The position numbers and the translations under genes were made by a program. This document shows positions 41,834 through 50,992 of a stretch of 64,000 bases of DNA, one piece after another. Where the stretch lies: contig NZ_JALNMH010000001.1 of the NCBI RefSeq assembly GCF_023156535.1, forward strand, positions 310,001-374,000. The letters are read 5' to 3'. Every line of letters begins with the position of its first letter. The first letter of the stretch is position 1. The DNA comes from Pseudomarimonas salicorniae (GTDB lineage: Bacteria > Pseudomonadota > Gammaproteobacteria > Xanthomonadales > Xanthomonadaceae). Under the pieces are notes generated by a model. That model made no database searches and was not told the DNA's origin. It worked only from the letters and a program-made list of their open reading frames with translations.

Positions 41834-43687
41834 CTAGAGAATCGGCGCGAGGCCTGCGCCGAAGGCGGTGAGGATGCGGGTGGAGAGGGACTTGCCGCCG
41901 AGCTGGACTTCGGGGAAGTCGCCGACCGGTTCATAGCAGTCCCGGAACGCGGGGTCGGTGTAGGGGATGGGCTCGCAGCCGGGCTTGATGTCCCAGCTGG
42001 TGGCGTAGCGCCAGGGCCAGAAGTCGAACAGGGGGAGCACCTCGAAGACCTTGCCTACCGAGTAGTTGAGGCCGGAGAGCACGGGCGGCTTGGGACGCGG
42101 GGCGATGGCCCAGGCGTTCTCGGGCAGCGTGTCCTGCAGGATGATGCCGCGCAGGCGCAGGGCGAACTCGCGGTCGCGGACGAGAACGAAACTCTCGGTG
42201 TTGAGCCAGTCCGAGCGCGGGTCGAAGTTGTGCGTTCCGACCAGGGCGAGGTCGTCGTCGATGACCATCGACTTGGCATGCATGCCGACGCGCAGGCCGG
42301 CCTGGCGCAGGGGCACGGGGCCGCGGCGGGCGGCCGAGCCGCGCGAGGAGCCGAACAGCCGTCGTGATTCGGTGGCGTAGGCGCCGAGCACCTCGCCGTC
42401 GACCTCGCGGGCGGTGGAGAGGTCGATCGGTGCCGACTCCGGATGCGGCTTGTACTCGTGGATGCGGAAGCCGAACTCGCGCAGGTAGCGGCGCTTGTAT
42501 TTGTGCGAGAGGGCGTAGACCGGCAACGCGTCGGTGGAGGCGAGGCTGTTGGTCGAGATAGTGACCGTGGGTGGCCTGTCGCGCTCGCGCAGGGCGCGGA
42601 ACTGGCGCTGGGCCTCCTGGGAAAGCACCAGGTAGGGGGTCTGCAGGACGATGCTGTCCTCGGCGGTGTCGAGCAGGCCGCGCAGGCTTTCCGAGAGGGC
42701 ACGCTCCTCGCGCGAGTTGCGCTCGAGCGGCTTGTTGGGAAAGTCGGAATAGAAGGCGACCTCGCCAACCTCGAGCCCGGGGTCGAGCAGCCGCTGGCGG
42801 ATCAGGATCTCGCTCTCGGCCATGGCCGAGACGTCGAGCAGGCGGTCGCCGCGCTTGATGCGGCCGAGCTGCAGGGCGATGTCGTCCTCGCGACGCAGGA
42901 TGCGCTCGACATCGCGCAGGGCGGCGATCGGCACGGCCAGCCGGTGCCGCCAGAAGGCCTCGAAGCTCTGCTCCATGGTGCGCGCGGCCGGCCCCAGCAC
43001 GAGCAGGTCGCGGTCGCGGTAGTTGAAGCCCGGGTCCCAGTCGAAGTATCGGTTCTGGATGTTACGGCCGCCGGTGATCGCCATCACCCCGTCGACCGCG
43101 AGCAGCTTGTTGTGCATGCGCTGGTTGAAGCGGGTGAAGCAGCAGAGGATGCCGGCGACGAACTGCAGTCGGCCGGTCTCGGCCTCGCCGAAGGTCGGGT
43201 TGTAGAGGCGGATCTCGAGGTTGCGGTGGAGGACGGCCAGTTCGGCGAGGCGACGCGGGTCGTCGACCGAGAACAGCTGGTCGACCAGCACGCGCACCTT
43301 GACCCCGCGCCGTGCGGCGGCGATCAGCTCGCGCATGATGAAGATGCCGGCATCGTCCTCGGTGTAGATGTAGCTCTGCAGGACGATGCTGCGCTGGGCG
43401 CTGCGGATCAGGTGGATGCGGGCAATCAGCGCATCCTGGCCCCACTCGAGCAGGCGCAGGTGGTGTCGCGGGGGCTCGCTGTCGTACAAGGCATAGGCGC
43501 GCTGGTAGAGCGGGCTGGGAATGGCGCAGCGGTCGGGGCGGGCGCAGCTGAGGGCGGCGTCCTGGCGCTCGAAGGCGTCGCGCTGGGCGACGCGGATCTC
43601 CTGTCGAGTCGGCATGCAGCCGGCCAGCAGCAGGCAGACGAGGGCGAACGCCGCGAGGCGAGCGCCGGGAGCGTGCGGCAGGGACAT
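41834..43687 (-). CDS. Phospholipase-D-family lipoprotein (ClsC-like)
   Basis: 617 residues. The lipobox CLLLAGCMPT places the lipidated cysteine at residue 24. Two HKD motifs, MHNKLLAVDGVMAITGGRN and MHAKSMVIDDDLALVGTHNF, show an intact PLD active site. Between them are QTPYLVLSQEAQRQF and DFPNKPLERN. The layout and the C-terminal extension (GLNYSVGKVFEVLPLFDFWPW) resemble the third cardiolipin synthase, ClsC, and related proteins. Here it would act at the periplasmic side on phospholipids. Last gene of a minus-strand run, 3 nt after yceI. Confidence 0.9.
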   Translation of the reverse strand: MSLPHAPGARLAAFALVCLLLAGCMPTRQEIRVAQRDAFERQDAALSCARPDRCAIPSPLYQRAYALYDSEPPRHHLRLLEWGQDALIARIHLIRSAQRSIVLQSYIYTEDDAGIFIMRELIAAARRGVKVRVLVDQLFSVDDPRRLAELAVLHRNLEIRLYNPTFGEAETGRLQFVAGILCCFTRFNQRMHNKLLAVDGVMAITGGRNIQNRYFDWDPGFNYRDRDLLVLGPAARTMEQSFEAFWRHRLAVPIAALRDVERILRREDDIALQLGRIKRGDRLLDVSAMAESEILIRQRLLDPGLEVGEVAFYSDFPNKPLERNSREERALSESLRGLLDTAEDSIVLQTPYLVLSQEAQRQFRALRERDRPPTVTISTNSLASTDALPVYALSHKYKRRYLREFGFRIHEYKPHPESAPIDLSTAREVDGEVLGAYATESRRLFGSSRGSAARRGPVPLRQAGLRVGMHAKSMVIDDDLALVGTHNFDPRSDWLNTESFVLVRDREFALRLRGIILQDTLPENAWAIAPRPKPPVLSGLNYSVGKVFEVLPLFDFWPWRYATSWDIKPGCEPIPYTDPAFRDCYEPVGDFPEVQLGGKSLSTRILTAFGAGLAPIL

Positions 43688-43690
43688 CGA

Positions 43691-44281
43691 TCAGCCGGTC
43701 GGCGCGCCGTCCTGGCGCAGGCGAAAGCGCAGGGCGAGGCGGACCTTGTCGGAGACCGCCCAGCGCCGCGCGGTCATGCCGTACTCGCTGCGCTGCAGCT
43801 CGCCGCGGGCTTCGACCGCGCAGTCGAGGCCCGGGCGCTCGCAGCGCGCGGGAAGCAGCTCGAAGCTGGCCGGCAGGGTGACTCCGCGCAGGCTGAGCAG
43901 GCCACGCAGCTCGCCGCCGTCACGGAGCAGGTCGGTGGATGCGCCGAGCGCCTCGAAGGCAATCCACGGATGTTTCTGGGCGTCGAAGAACTCCGGCGAC
44001 TGCGCCCACTCGGCGTGGTCGGGATTGGGCATCGTCAGGCTCTGCGCGGCGATCCTGACCCGGACGTCGAAGCGCCCGGGCGCGGGGTGCGAGATGCTGC
44101 CCTGGATGTACTCGAAGTGGCCTTCCAGCCGGCGCACCCAGACCACCCGCAGGGAGAACTCGGCGCGTGACTGGGCGGGATCGATCTGGCCCAGCAGTTC
44201 GCTGGTCTGGGCGCCGGCCGGCGCCGCCGAAGCCGCGGCCAGCGCGGCCCATAACAGACAGCTTGGCCGGATCAGGGCCAC
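43691..44281 (-). CDS. YceI-family periplasmic lipid-binding protein
   Basis: 196 residues from GTG 44281, the only start that gives a signal peptide (RPSCLLWAALAAASAAPAGAQ). Its first 10 nt overlap the end of sixA. The YceI beta-barrel is recognisable: IDPAQSRAEFSLRVVWVRRLEGHFEYIQG, DHAEWAQSPEFFDAQKHPWIAFEA, LLSLRGVTLPASFELL and RRWAVSDKVRLALRFR. The family binds isoprenoid-type lipids or quinone precursors in the periplasm. Part of the peptidase-sixA-yceI-PLD run. Confidence 0.88.
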   Translation of the reverse strand: MALIRPSCLLWAALAAASAAPAGAQTSELLGQIDPAQSRAEFSLRVVWVRRLEGHFEYIQGSISHPAPGRFDVRVRIAAQSLTMPNPDHAEWAQSPEFFDAQKHPWIAFEALGASTDLLRDGGELRGLLSLRGVTLPASFELLPARCERPGLDCAVEARGELQRSEYGMTARRWAVSDKVRLALRFRLRQDGAPTG

Positions 44282-44754
44282 CAGAAGGCCACCATCCGCG
44301 CACAGCCGGGCTCGACCGGCCCGCCGTCGGGCAGTTCGAGCTCGGCGATGCCGGCCGGCGGCATGCCGCGATGGTCTCCACTCTGCCCGGTGGCCAGCAG
44401 GGCGACGACGCTTTCGAAGCCCGGGTTGTGGCCGACCAGCAGCAGCGAGCCGGCATCGCGATGGCGTTCGATGAGCGCCATCAGGGTGCCCGGCGAGGCC
44501 TCGTAGATCTCCGCCTCTTCGCGGGTGTCGACAAAGCCGAGCTTGTCGAGCACCCGCGACAGGGTCTGCCGCGCGCGCGCGGCGGGCGAGCAGAGCACCC
44601 GGGCCGGCGCGCCACGGGCGGCCAGCCAGACCGCGGCGTCGTCGGCCTCGGCCTCGCCGGTGGACGAGAGCGGCCGCTCGAGGTCGGACTGCCCCGACAG
44701 GGCCGGCTCGGCGTGGGCGTGGCGCAGCAGGGTGACGCGAAGCGGTTGGCTCAT
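44272..44754 (-). CDS. sixA: Phosphohistidine phosphatase SixA
   Basis: 160 residues from ATG 44754. Histidine-phosphatase superfamily signature VTLLRHAHAE at the N-terminus. ARGAPARVLCSPAARARQT carries the active-site arginine region, and LLLVGHNPGFESVVALL the second catalytic histidine. SixA dephosphorylates histidine on HPt domains or on PTS proteins. Its ATG overlaps the stop of the large peptidase by 4 nt. Confidence 0.9.
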   Translation of the reverse strand: MSQPLRVTLLRHAHAEPALSGQSDLERPLSSTGEAEADDAAVWLAARGAPARVLCSPAARARQTLSRVLDKLGFVDTREEAEIYEASPGTLMALIERHRDAGSLLLVGHNPGFESVVALLATGQSGDHRGMPPAGIAELELPDGGPVEPGCARMVAFWWP

Positions 44755-47700
44755 GGGCGAGGGTCCTCGATGGGCTGGATCGGCGTCTGGTTGCGGGTCC
44801 AGCTGCCATTGAGCGGCGCCGGCAGGGTGATGGAGGTCGACAGGGTCGCCCGGTTGCGCGCGCTGTACTGGATGTCCAGCGAGCCGGCCGGCTGCAGCTT
44901 CTCCTGCGAGTCGGTGTACCAGGGGCATCCGGGGCAGTGGATGCGGAAGTCGAACAGCGGCACGTTCCCCGAGGCGGTGCTGGGCTTGTCGCCCACCACC
45001 CAGCGCGGCGCGCCACTGGCGTCGAAGATGTAGGCGGCGAAGAACTCGAAGTCGGTGCTGCCGACGTCGAGGCTCTCGATCGCCAGCCCCCAGCCCTCTT
45101 CGGCCGGATTGAACCAGGCCTGGGTGTGGTTGTTGCTGGCGAAGCTGAAGCCCTGGGTCGCATCCATGAGCTCGACGCCCGAGCGCCCGTCGTTGAACTG
45201 CCAGGCCAGCATCAGGCTGTCGCCATCGAGCTGGGCAACCCAGGCGCGGCCTACCGACTGCGACTGGGTGGCGAATCCGCTCGGTGCAGCGGCGTTGGAG
45301 ACCCGGGTCAGGGGCACCTCCCCGCCCTGGCCCCGGACCGATCCGGCCACCAGGTACCAGGCCGAGGTGGCGTCAGCGAGCCCGGTGTACCAGAGGCCGC
45401 CGAAGAACTGCTCGCCACCGCCGATGTCGTAGAAGTAGCCGTTGAGTCCATTGCCCGGACGCAGCGGGTTGAAGTAGAGGCCGCGGCGCGGCTCGGCCAC
45501 CGGCGGGGCGCTGGCCGGGCAGCTGGTGACGACATTGCAGCTCGAGGCCACTGCCCCGTCGAACGCAGTGTTGAGGGCGAAGCTGCCGCGCAGCAGATCG
45601 GCGCTGGCCACGTAGTCGAGGCGCAGGGCGCTGCCACAGGCGGCATCGGCGGCGATCTCCACCGGCACGTTGACGGTCTGCGACTGGCCGACCGCCAGCC
45701 CGGGCAGCGCCACCGCCGCCTGCGGCAGACGCAGGGCCTGACGGATCTCGGGCTGCGCGCTGGGGGCATAGCCGCAGTAGGCGCGCTGGGCGGTGACGCT
45801 ACCGCTGGCATTGCAGGCGAAGTTGAACGGGTCGTTGCCGGCGGCGTCGATCAGGCCGAGCGTTGCCTCGGCGCCGTTGAGCGGATCGGCATTGACGTAC
45901 TGGTAGGTGACCTGGCCGCTCTGCTCGTAGGCGATCGCCTGGAAAGCGAAGTTCCCGGTCGGCGTACCCCCGGCGTAGCTTTGCATGCCGTTCCACTGGA
46001 AGACGTGACAGGGCTGGGCGCCGCCGGCCTGGGCCGGTCGCGGGCAGGTCGCGAAGTAGCGGTAGCGCAGGCCGCCGCCGCTGCCGACCACCAGGTCGTC
46101 GTGCAGCACGCGCAGCTGCGGGCCGGACGAGCCGCTGAAGAAGCCGGTGCCGCAGGAATTGGCGAAGGCGCCGCCGGTCTCGGTGCTGTTGAACGAGACG
46201 TAGCCATTGGTCGACATGAAGGCGGTGGTGTAGCGCTGTCCGTAGAGCAGCACGCCCTGGCCGCCGAGAGTGATCGGATCGGCGGTGCGCGCGTCGTCGT
46301 TGGGGCCGAAACCGTTGCCGTCGAAGACCGCGGTGCTCAGCGCCGGGACGGCATTGGCGCCGCTGGCGATGTCGACAAAGCTGTACGGGCAGCTGCCGGC
46401 ATTGGCGGTGCCGGCATAGCCGAAGCTGTTCGGACCGATCTCCAGGGCGCCGCCGGCCGAGGCGTTGGCCGCGAACAGGGCGCGACCGCCGCCCAGCGCG
46501 CCGTCGCCGTTGTTCTGCAGGCGGACCGGCAGGTTCCAGCGCTCGCCGGGGTCGATATTGGCGTCGCCGTCGCCGCAGATCTGGGTCGCCGCACCGCCGC
46601 TGCTGGCGGCGATCTGCGGCCCGCGTACGGTCAGCGCGCGCTGGGTGGAGCCGGTGGCCCCGGTGCTGTCACGGGCCTGCACCCGGACCTGGAAGGCACC
46701 GCCGCGCGGCACCGTCACCTGCTCGACATTGCCCGATCCGGTGCGCTCGAAGGTGCCGTCGCCATCGACATCCCAGTCGAAGGTGTAGGGCGCGCTGCCG
46801 CCGCTCGCGTTGGCGGTGAGACGGATCTCGGCGCCACTGTCGGGCGGCGTGGTGAAGGCGGGGCCGTCGAGGGTAACCGCGATCGACGACAGCGAATCCA
46901 GGCCGTCCAGCGCCAGCGGCGCGGTGCCGCGCGGGTCGAGGTGGTCACGCATGCGGGTCGAGGCGCTGCCGAGGCCGTCCCAGGCGTGGAACAGGCCACC
47001 GTACTCGTCGTTCAGCCCGGCCGAGCCGACACCGCAGAACGAGGCGCCGCCGGAGAGCACGCCGACCACGCGGCGGTCGGCATTGAACAGCGGCGAGCCG
47101 GAGGAGCCGGGCTCGGTGACGCTGGGCGGCAGCGAGGACGGGGGCGGCTGCATGTTGGCCAGGATCGGCGGGGTCGGATCCCAGTTGGCGCGGAAGTGCA
47201 CGCCCGAGGCACTGCTGATGTTGCCGAGCACCAGCGGCGACTCGACGAAGGTGATCCGCTTCTCGTCGCCGGCCGGATGATGGATCGAGGCGCACAGTCC
47301 GCTGGTCGAGCTGATGCTGGACGGCGCGGCGCAGGTCTGCGGCGGCTGGCGGCGATCCCAGCCGGCCCAGTAGAGCTGGAAGTCGTTGCCGGCGGGCGGC
47401 GCGGCGAGTTCGAGCAGGGTCCAGTCCGAGCGCGTGTCGGCGGTGCCGCTGCCGTCGCTGAACGGGCTGTTGGTGGCGGCCAGCAAGCGCAGGCCCTGGC
47501 TGGTGCGGGAGGAACTCCTGGACACCGGCTGCCCGCTGGCGGCCGAGCCCGGGATGCGGCAGGTGGGCGACTCGTAGCGCCAGTAGACGACCGAGCCGGC
47601 GGCCGCCGAATTCGAGGTGATGCGGCAGTGCGAGGCGGTGGCGAACAGCATGCGCCGGTCATTGGCGGTGTTGTTGAGCAGCGAGCCCGAACAGGCGCCG

Positions 47701-48365
47701 GTGCCGCCGATGATGATCAGGCCGGCCGAACGCCGCGGCTGGTTCCAGGCATCGCCGGAGGACAGGCAGGCCACATCGGTGTTGCACGAGCCCGACTTGC
47801 AGGCCTTGGATTTCACACCGAAGCCGCGGTAGCCGTGGGCCACGCGCTGCAGGGACAGGTCCAGCTCGGGCTTGGCGCCCGCTGGCAGGGTGACCTGGAT
47901 CAGGGCCTTGTCGGCCATCAGCACCGGGGTCCACAGCTGGCCGTGCTCGAGCCGGTCGGCCACGGTGTAGGGGCCGAGGCGGTCGCTGCCGTCGGCCGCG
48001 TAGATGTTCAGCGCGGCGCCTTCGGGCAGGTTGAAGCGATCGAAGCCGAAGCTGAGGTGGGCGGCGTCGGCCGCCTCGACGGCCAGCGCCCAGGTCCAGC
48101 GCGCCTTCTCGTCCTGACGCCAGCTTCCGGCCGACTTGGCGTCGGTAGCCACGTCGTGGCCCACCGCGATGCGGTGCGGCAGGCCGGTGATCTTGTCGGT
48201 GATGGCGTCTTCGGCGGCCAGCTTGTCGAGGGCCAGCGGGCCGAACTCGAGGCGGTCGGCGTCGGCGAAGGCCTTGGCCAGATCGGCCGGGGGATCGCCG
48301 GCGGCGAAGACGGGAGCGATCAATCCAAGGGCCAGGCCGGCCAGCAGTGCGGTGCGCGCGAACAT
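44751..48365 (-). CDS. Large secreted trypsin-like peptidase with PKD and beta modules
   Basis: 1204 residues from ATG 48365, the start of the signal peptide FARTALLAGLALGLIAPVFAAG. After a prodomain of about 190 residues (LAKAFADADRLEFGPLALDKLA) comes a lysyl-endopeptidase-like S1 domain. Its triad is His in MLFATASHC, Asp in TRSDWTLLEL and Ser in TEPGSSGSPLF. A PKD-like domain follows (GGSAPYTFDWDVDGDGTFER), then a lectin-like or nidogen-like region (STNGYVSFNSTETGGAFANS...LRVLHDDL), then a C-terminal module GLYFNPLRPGNGLNGYFYDI...GGLWYTG, which resembles modules in the hydrolase at 10388-12547. The frame remains open 1770 bp upstream, but that part is antisense to the AAA ATPase gene. Confidence 0.9.
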   Translation of the reverse strand: MFARTALLAGLALGLIAPVFAAGDPPADLAKAFADADRLEFGPLALDKLAAEDAITDKITGLPHRIAVGHDVATDAKSAGSWRQDEKARWTWALAVEAADAAHLSFGFDRFNLPEGAALNIYAADGSDRLGPYTVADRLEHGQLWTPVLMADKALIQVTLPAGAKPELDLSLQRVAHGYRGFGVKSKACKSGSCNTDVACLSSGDAWNQPRRSAGLIIIGGTGACSGSLLNNTANDRRMLFATASHCRITSNSAAAGSVVYWRYESPTCRIPGSAASGQPVSRSSSRTSQGLRLLAATNSPFSDGSGTADTRSDWTLLELAAPPAGNDFQLYWAGWDRRQPPQTCAAPSSISSTSGLCASIHHPAGDEKRITFVESPLVLGNISSASGVHFRANWDPTPPILANMQPPPSSLPPSVTEPGSSGSPLFNADRRVVGVLSGGASFCGVGSAGLNDEYGGLFHAWDGLGSASTRMRDHLDPRGTAPLALDGLDSLSSIAVTLDGPAFTTPPDSGAEIRLTANASGGSAPYTFDWDVDGDGTFERTGSGNVEQVTVPRGGAFQVRVQARDSTGATGSTQRALTVRGPQIAASSGGAATQICGDGDANIDPGERWNLPVRLQNNGDGALGGGRALFAANASAGGALEIGPNSFGYAGTANAGSCPYSFVDIASGANAVPALSTAVFDGNGFGPNDDARTADPITLGGQGVLLYGQRYTTAFMSTNGYVSFNSTETGGAFANSCGTGFFSGSSGPQLRVLHDDLVVGSGGGLRYRYFATCPRPAQAGGAQPCHVFQWNGMQSYAGGTPTGNFAFQAIAYEQSGQVTYQYVNADPLNGAEATLGLIDAAGNDPFNFACNASGSVTAQRAYCGYAPSAQPEIRQALRLPQAAVALPGLAVGQSQTVNVPVEIAADAACGSALRLDYVASADLLRGSFALNTAFDGAVASSCNVVTSCPASAPPVAEPRRGLYFNPLRPGNGLNGYFYDIGGGEQFFGGLWYTGLADATSAWYLVAGSVRGQGGEVPLTRVSNAAAPSGFATQSQSVGRAWVAQLDGDSLMLAWQFNDGRSGVELMDATQGFSFASNNHTQAWFNPAEEGWGLAIESLDVGSTDFEFFAAYIFDASGAPRWVVGDKPSTASGNVPLFDFRIHCPGCPWYTDSQEKLQPAGSLDIQYSARNRATLSTSITLPAPLNGSWTRNQTPIQPIEDPRP

Positions 48366-48563
48366 GCGGTTGTCCTCGTGTGCGAACGGCGCGGCGCCCG
48401 GCCCGCCGGGAAGGCGGGGACAGGAAGTGGCCGCTGCAGCAACGCACGGCACCGCGTCGACCGATGATAGTCCACATCGGCCGGCCGTCACGTTCACCGC
48501 GACTGAACCATTCATTCGGCCCGGACCCTTCGCCATCCGTTCAGCCCATGTGAAACTTGCGCC

Positions 48564-50042
48564 ATGTTCGACGCCCACGACCTTGCCGTGCTGGTGCGCT
48601 CCGGCGCGCCGCTGATCATCATCGACACCCATGAGGAAGGCCCGCTGGAGGAGGCGCTGCGGCGCGTCGTCGGCGAGCTGTTCCGGCCGCTGTTCCGCTG
48701 GAGCATCACCGACGGGCTGGCCCGCCTCGACCTGGATGACGAGGCCGTGCCGCCCTGCAACGACAGCAGCCATGCGCTGGAGTACCTGCACCGCTTCGAG
48801 CAGCGCGCGCTCTGGCTGCTCTACGACTTCGGTCCCTATCTGCGCTACGCCAGCAACCTGCGCCGGCTGCGCGAGGTGGTGCTGGGGCAGGGCCGCGAGC
48901 GGCAGTCGGTGCTGCTGGTGGGGGCCAAGGTCGAGGTGCCGGACGAACTGGCCGACCTGGTCACCCGCTTCGAGATGCGCCTGCCCGACGAGGCCGCGCT
49001 GTCGCGCCTGCTGCGCGAGGAGGCCTTTGCCTACTCGCGCGAGCACGGCGGACGGCGGGTCGAGGTCGACAGCACGGCGCAACGTGCCCTGGTCCGCCAC
49101 CTGCTCGGGCTGTCGCTGGTGGATGCGCGCAGGATCATCCGCCAGCTGGTCCACGAGGACGGCCGCATCGGCCCCGACGATGTGGGCGCCGCCCAGCAGG
49201 CCAAGTTCAAGCTGCTCGGCCGCGACGGCGTGCTGCACTTCGAGCCGGAAACGGTCGCCTTCGAGGAGGTGGCCGGGCTGTCCCAGCTCAAGCGCTGGAT
49301 CAGCCAGCGCCGCGTGGTGTTTGTCGAGGACCGCGCCCCGAAGGGACTCGACCCGCCGCGCGGCGTGCTCCTGCTCGGCGTGCAGGGCTGCGGCAAGAGC
49401 CTGGCCGCCAAGGCGGTGGCCAGCGGCTTCGGCGTGCCCCTGCTGCGGCTCGACTTCGGCGCGATCTACAACAAGTACCACGGCGAGACCGAGCGCAACC
49501 TGCGCGATGCACTGAAGACCGCGGAGGCCATGGCGCCCTGCGTGCTCTGGTGCGACGAGATCGAGAAGGGCCTGGCCACCTCGAACAGCGACGACGGCGT
49601 CTCCCGCCGGGTGCTGGGCTCGCTGCTGACCTGGATGTCGGAGCGGAAGCGGCCGGTGTTCCTGGTCGCCACGGCCAACGATGTCAGCCAGCTGCCGCCG
49701 GAGTTCCTGCGCAAGGGCCGCTTCGACGAGATCTTCTTTGTCGACCTGCCGGGCGCCGAGGCGCGCGGCGAAGCCTTCCGCATCCATCTGCAGCGCCGCG
49801 AGCTGCGCCCGGAGCCGTTCGACCTGCCGGCGCTGGTCGAGGCCAGCGAGGGTTTCTCCGGGGCCGAGATCGAACAGGCGGTGGTGTCGGCGCTGTATGA
49901 GGCACATGGCGAGAGCCGGCCGCTGGACCAGGCCCACCTGCTCGGCGCGCTGTCGGCGACCCGGCCGCTGTCGGTGCTGATGGCGGAGAAGGTCCAGGCC
50001 CTGCGCGCCTGGGCGCGGGAACGCTGTGTTCCGGCGGATTGA
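48564..50042 (+). CDS. Ycf46-like AAA ATPase
   Basis: 492 residues, no membrane segment. An N-terminal domain of about 220 residues (LAVLVRSGAPLIIIDTHEEG...VLLVGAKVEVPDELADLVTR) is followed by an AAA module. Walker A is LLLGVQGCGKSLAAKA, Walker B is CVLWCDEIEKGL, sensor 1 is FLVATANDVSQLPPEFLRKG and the arginine finger is in RFDEIFF. The arrangement is that of Ycf46-family ATPases, found in cyanobacteria, plastids and scattered proteobacteria and thought to be regulatory. The gene is divergent from the large peptidase, 198 bp away. Its function in this organism is unknown. Confidence 0.87.
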   Translation: MFDAHDLAVLVRSGAPLIIIDTHEEGPLEEALRRVVGELFRPLFRWSITDGLARLDLDDEAVPPCNDSSHALEYLHRFEQRALWLLYDFGPYLRYASNLRRLREVVLGQGRERQSVLLVGAKVEVPDELADLVTRFEMRLPDEAALSRLLREEAFAYSREHGGRRVEVDSTAQRALVRHLLGLSLVDARRIIRQLVHEDGRIGPDDVGAAQQAKFKLLGRDGVLHFEPETVAFEEVAGLSQLKRWISQRRVVFVEDRAPKGLDPPRGVLLLGVQGCGKSLAAKAVASGFGVPLLRLDFGAIYNKYHGETERNLRDALKTAEAMAPCVLWCDEIEKGLATSNSDDGVSRRVLGSLLTWMSERKRPVFLVATANDVSQLPPEFLRKGRFDEIFFVDLPGAEARGEAFRIHLQRRELRPEPFDLPALVEASEGFSGAEIEQAVVSALYEAHGESRPLDQAHLLGALSATRPLSVLMAEKVQALRAWARERCVPAD

Positions 50043-50992
50043 TCGGGGGGAAGTCGTTTGCCCGTTGCTGCCTTGGGGCGGATATGTGGAGGGTGGACGG
50101 TAGTCGCTGGTCGCTAGGGCTGTGTCTGCATCGCGCACCGGGGCAGAGAAGCTCCGCGGTCGCGCTCATGTGCGCTCCTACAACAGCCGACGAGGTGGAA
50201 TAGGCGGTGCGGGAGGATTTCTGCTCTTGAGTAGGAGCGGACATGGCCGCGACCGGGGCGTTGCAGGATCACCGCAGACCGGGGCAATGCGTAGCTCTGC
50301 GGTGGCGCCCGTGTGCGCTCCTACAAAAGCTGGGTGATCGAAGGACCCGAAGGAGCGGGAATCGTCCCGCTCTCGTGTAGGAGCGGGCTTGCCCGCGACC
50401 GCGGCGTTGCAGGTATGCATTGGACCGGGGCAGTGCGCGGCGCTGCGGTCGCGCCCGTGTGCGCTCCTACAAAAGCTGGGTGGTCGAAGGACCCGAAGGA
50501 GCGGGAATCCTCTCGCTCTCGTGTAGGAGCGGACATGGCCGCGACCGGGGCGTTTCGTTTCGCCCGGGCGGCGAGGAATACAGAGACGCCGCGGTCGCGC
50601 CCGAGGGCACTCCCACAGGAGAGCCGGTTATGCGGGTCGTCTTTGCTTTTCGCTTCACCTGGAGTGGGCTTGCCCGCGGCCGCGGCCTTACAGGAATGCC
50701 GCAGACCGGGGCAATGCGCCGCGCTGCGGTCGCGCCCAGGAGGACGCTCCCGCTGGGGTGACGCGGTCGGGTCGGGGAGGGCCGGTCGGAGTGAATGACG
50801 CCTTTAACATGGTGTTTAGACTAACGTCGGCAGAGGGCGGCAACGCTGCGTTTCGCCCGAGCATTCGGATCCAGCCAGGCGCCGGCACTACCGCGGCAGA
50901 GCGCGGCGGACTACGAAGAATGCTGCACCGCGCCTAGGTTGCGCGGGGCGGAGGTGGGACACTGGGGATTCGCCCACAGGGAGGAATCCGTC
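50043..50992. other. Gene-free interval occupied by a REP-type repeat array
   Basis: About 950 bp without a supported gene. The repeats run from about 50137 to 50757. The last 230 bp before the acylase must hold its promoter and ribosome site. Confidence 0.75.
50137..50757. repeat. REP-type palindrome array (GTAGGAGCGG family)
   Basis: Five imperfect palindromic units, at about 50137-50183 (right half only), 50229-50327, 50374-50472, 50520-50620 and 50660-50757. The left arm is GTAGGAGCGG[AG]C[AT]TG[CG]CCGCGACC and the right arm is the reverse, GGTCGCGCCC.TGTGCGCTCC. Two 50-bp linkers (50325-50374 and 50471-50520, AAAGCTGGGTG[AG]TCGAAGGACC) are nearly identical, so part of the array is a direct repeat of about 146 bp. 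The last units are diverged. Typical of REP or REPIN arrays; no transposase (RAYT) is nearby. Confidence 0.85.

Noticed and set aside
44937-48467. A plus-strand frame of about 1176 codons opposite the large peptidase
   Set aside because: Shadow of the peptidase gene, with Gly/Ala/Val/Arg-rich translation lacking any recognisable motif.
48366-50138. Upstream extension of the large peptidase frame
   Set aside because: The region is the AAA ATPase gene on the other strand. The signal peptide at 48365 gives a clear start for the peptidase.
50137-50757. Regular repeats considered as a CRISPR array
   Set aside because: Repeat units are long imperfect palindromes with conserved linkers, not short repeats with unique spacers. 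No cas gene is present.
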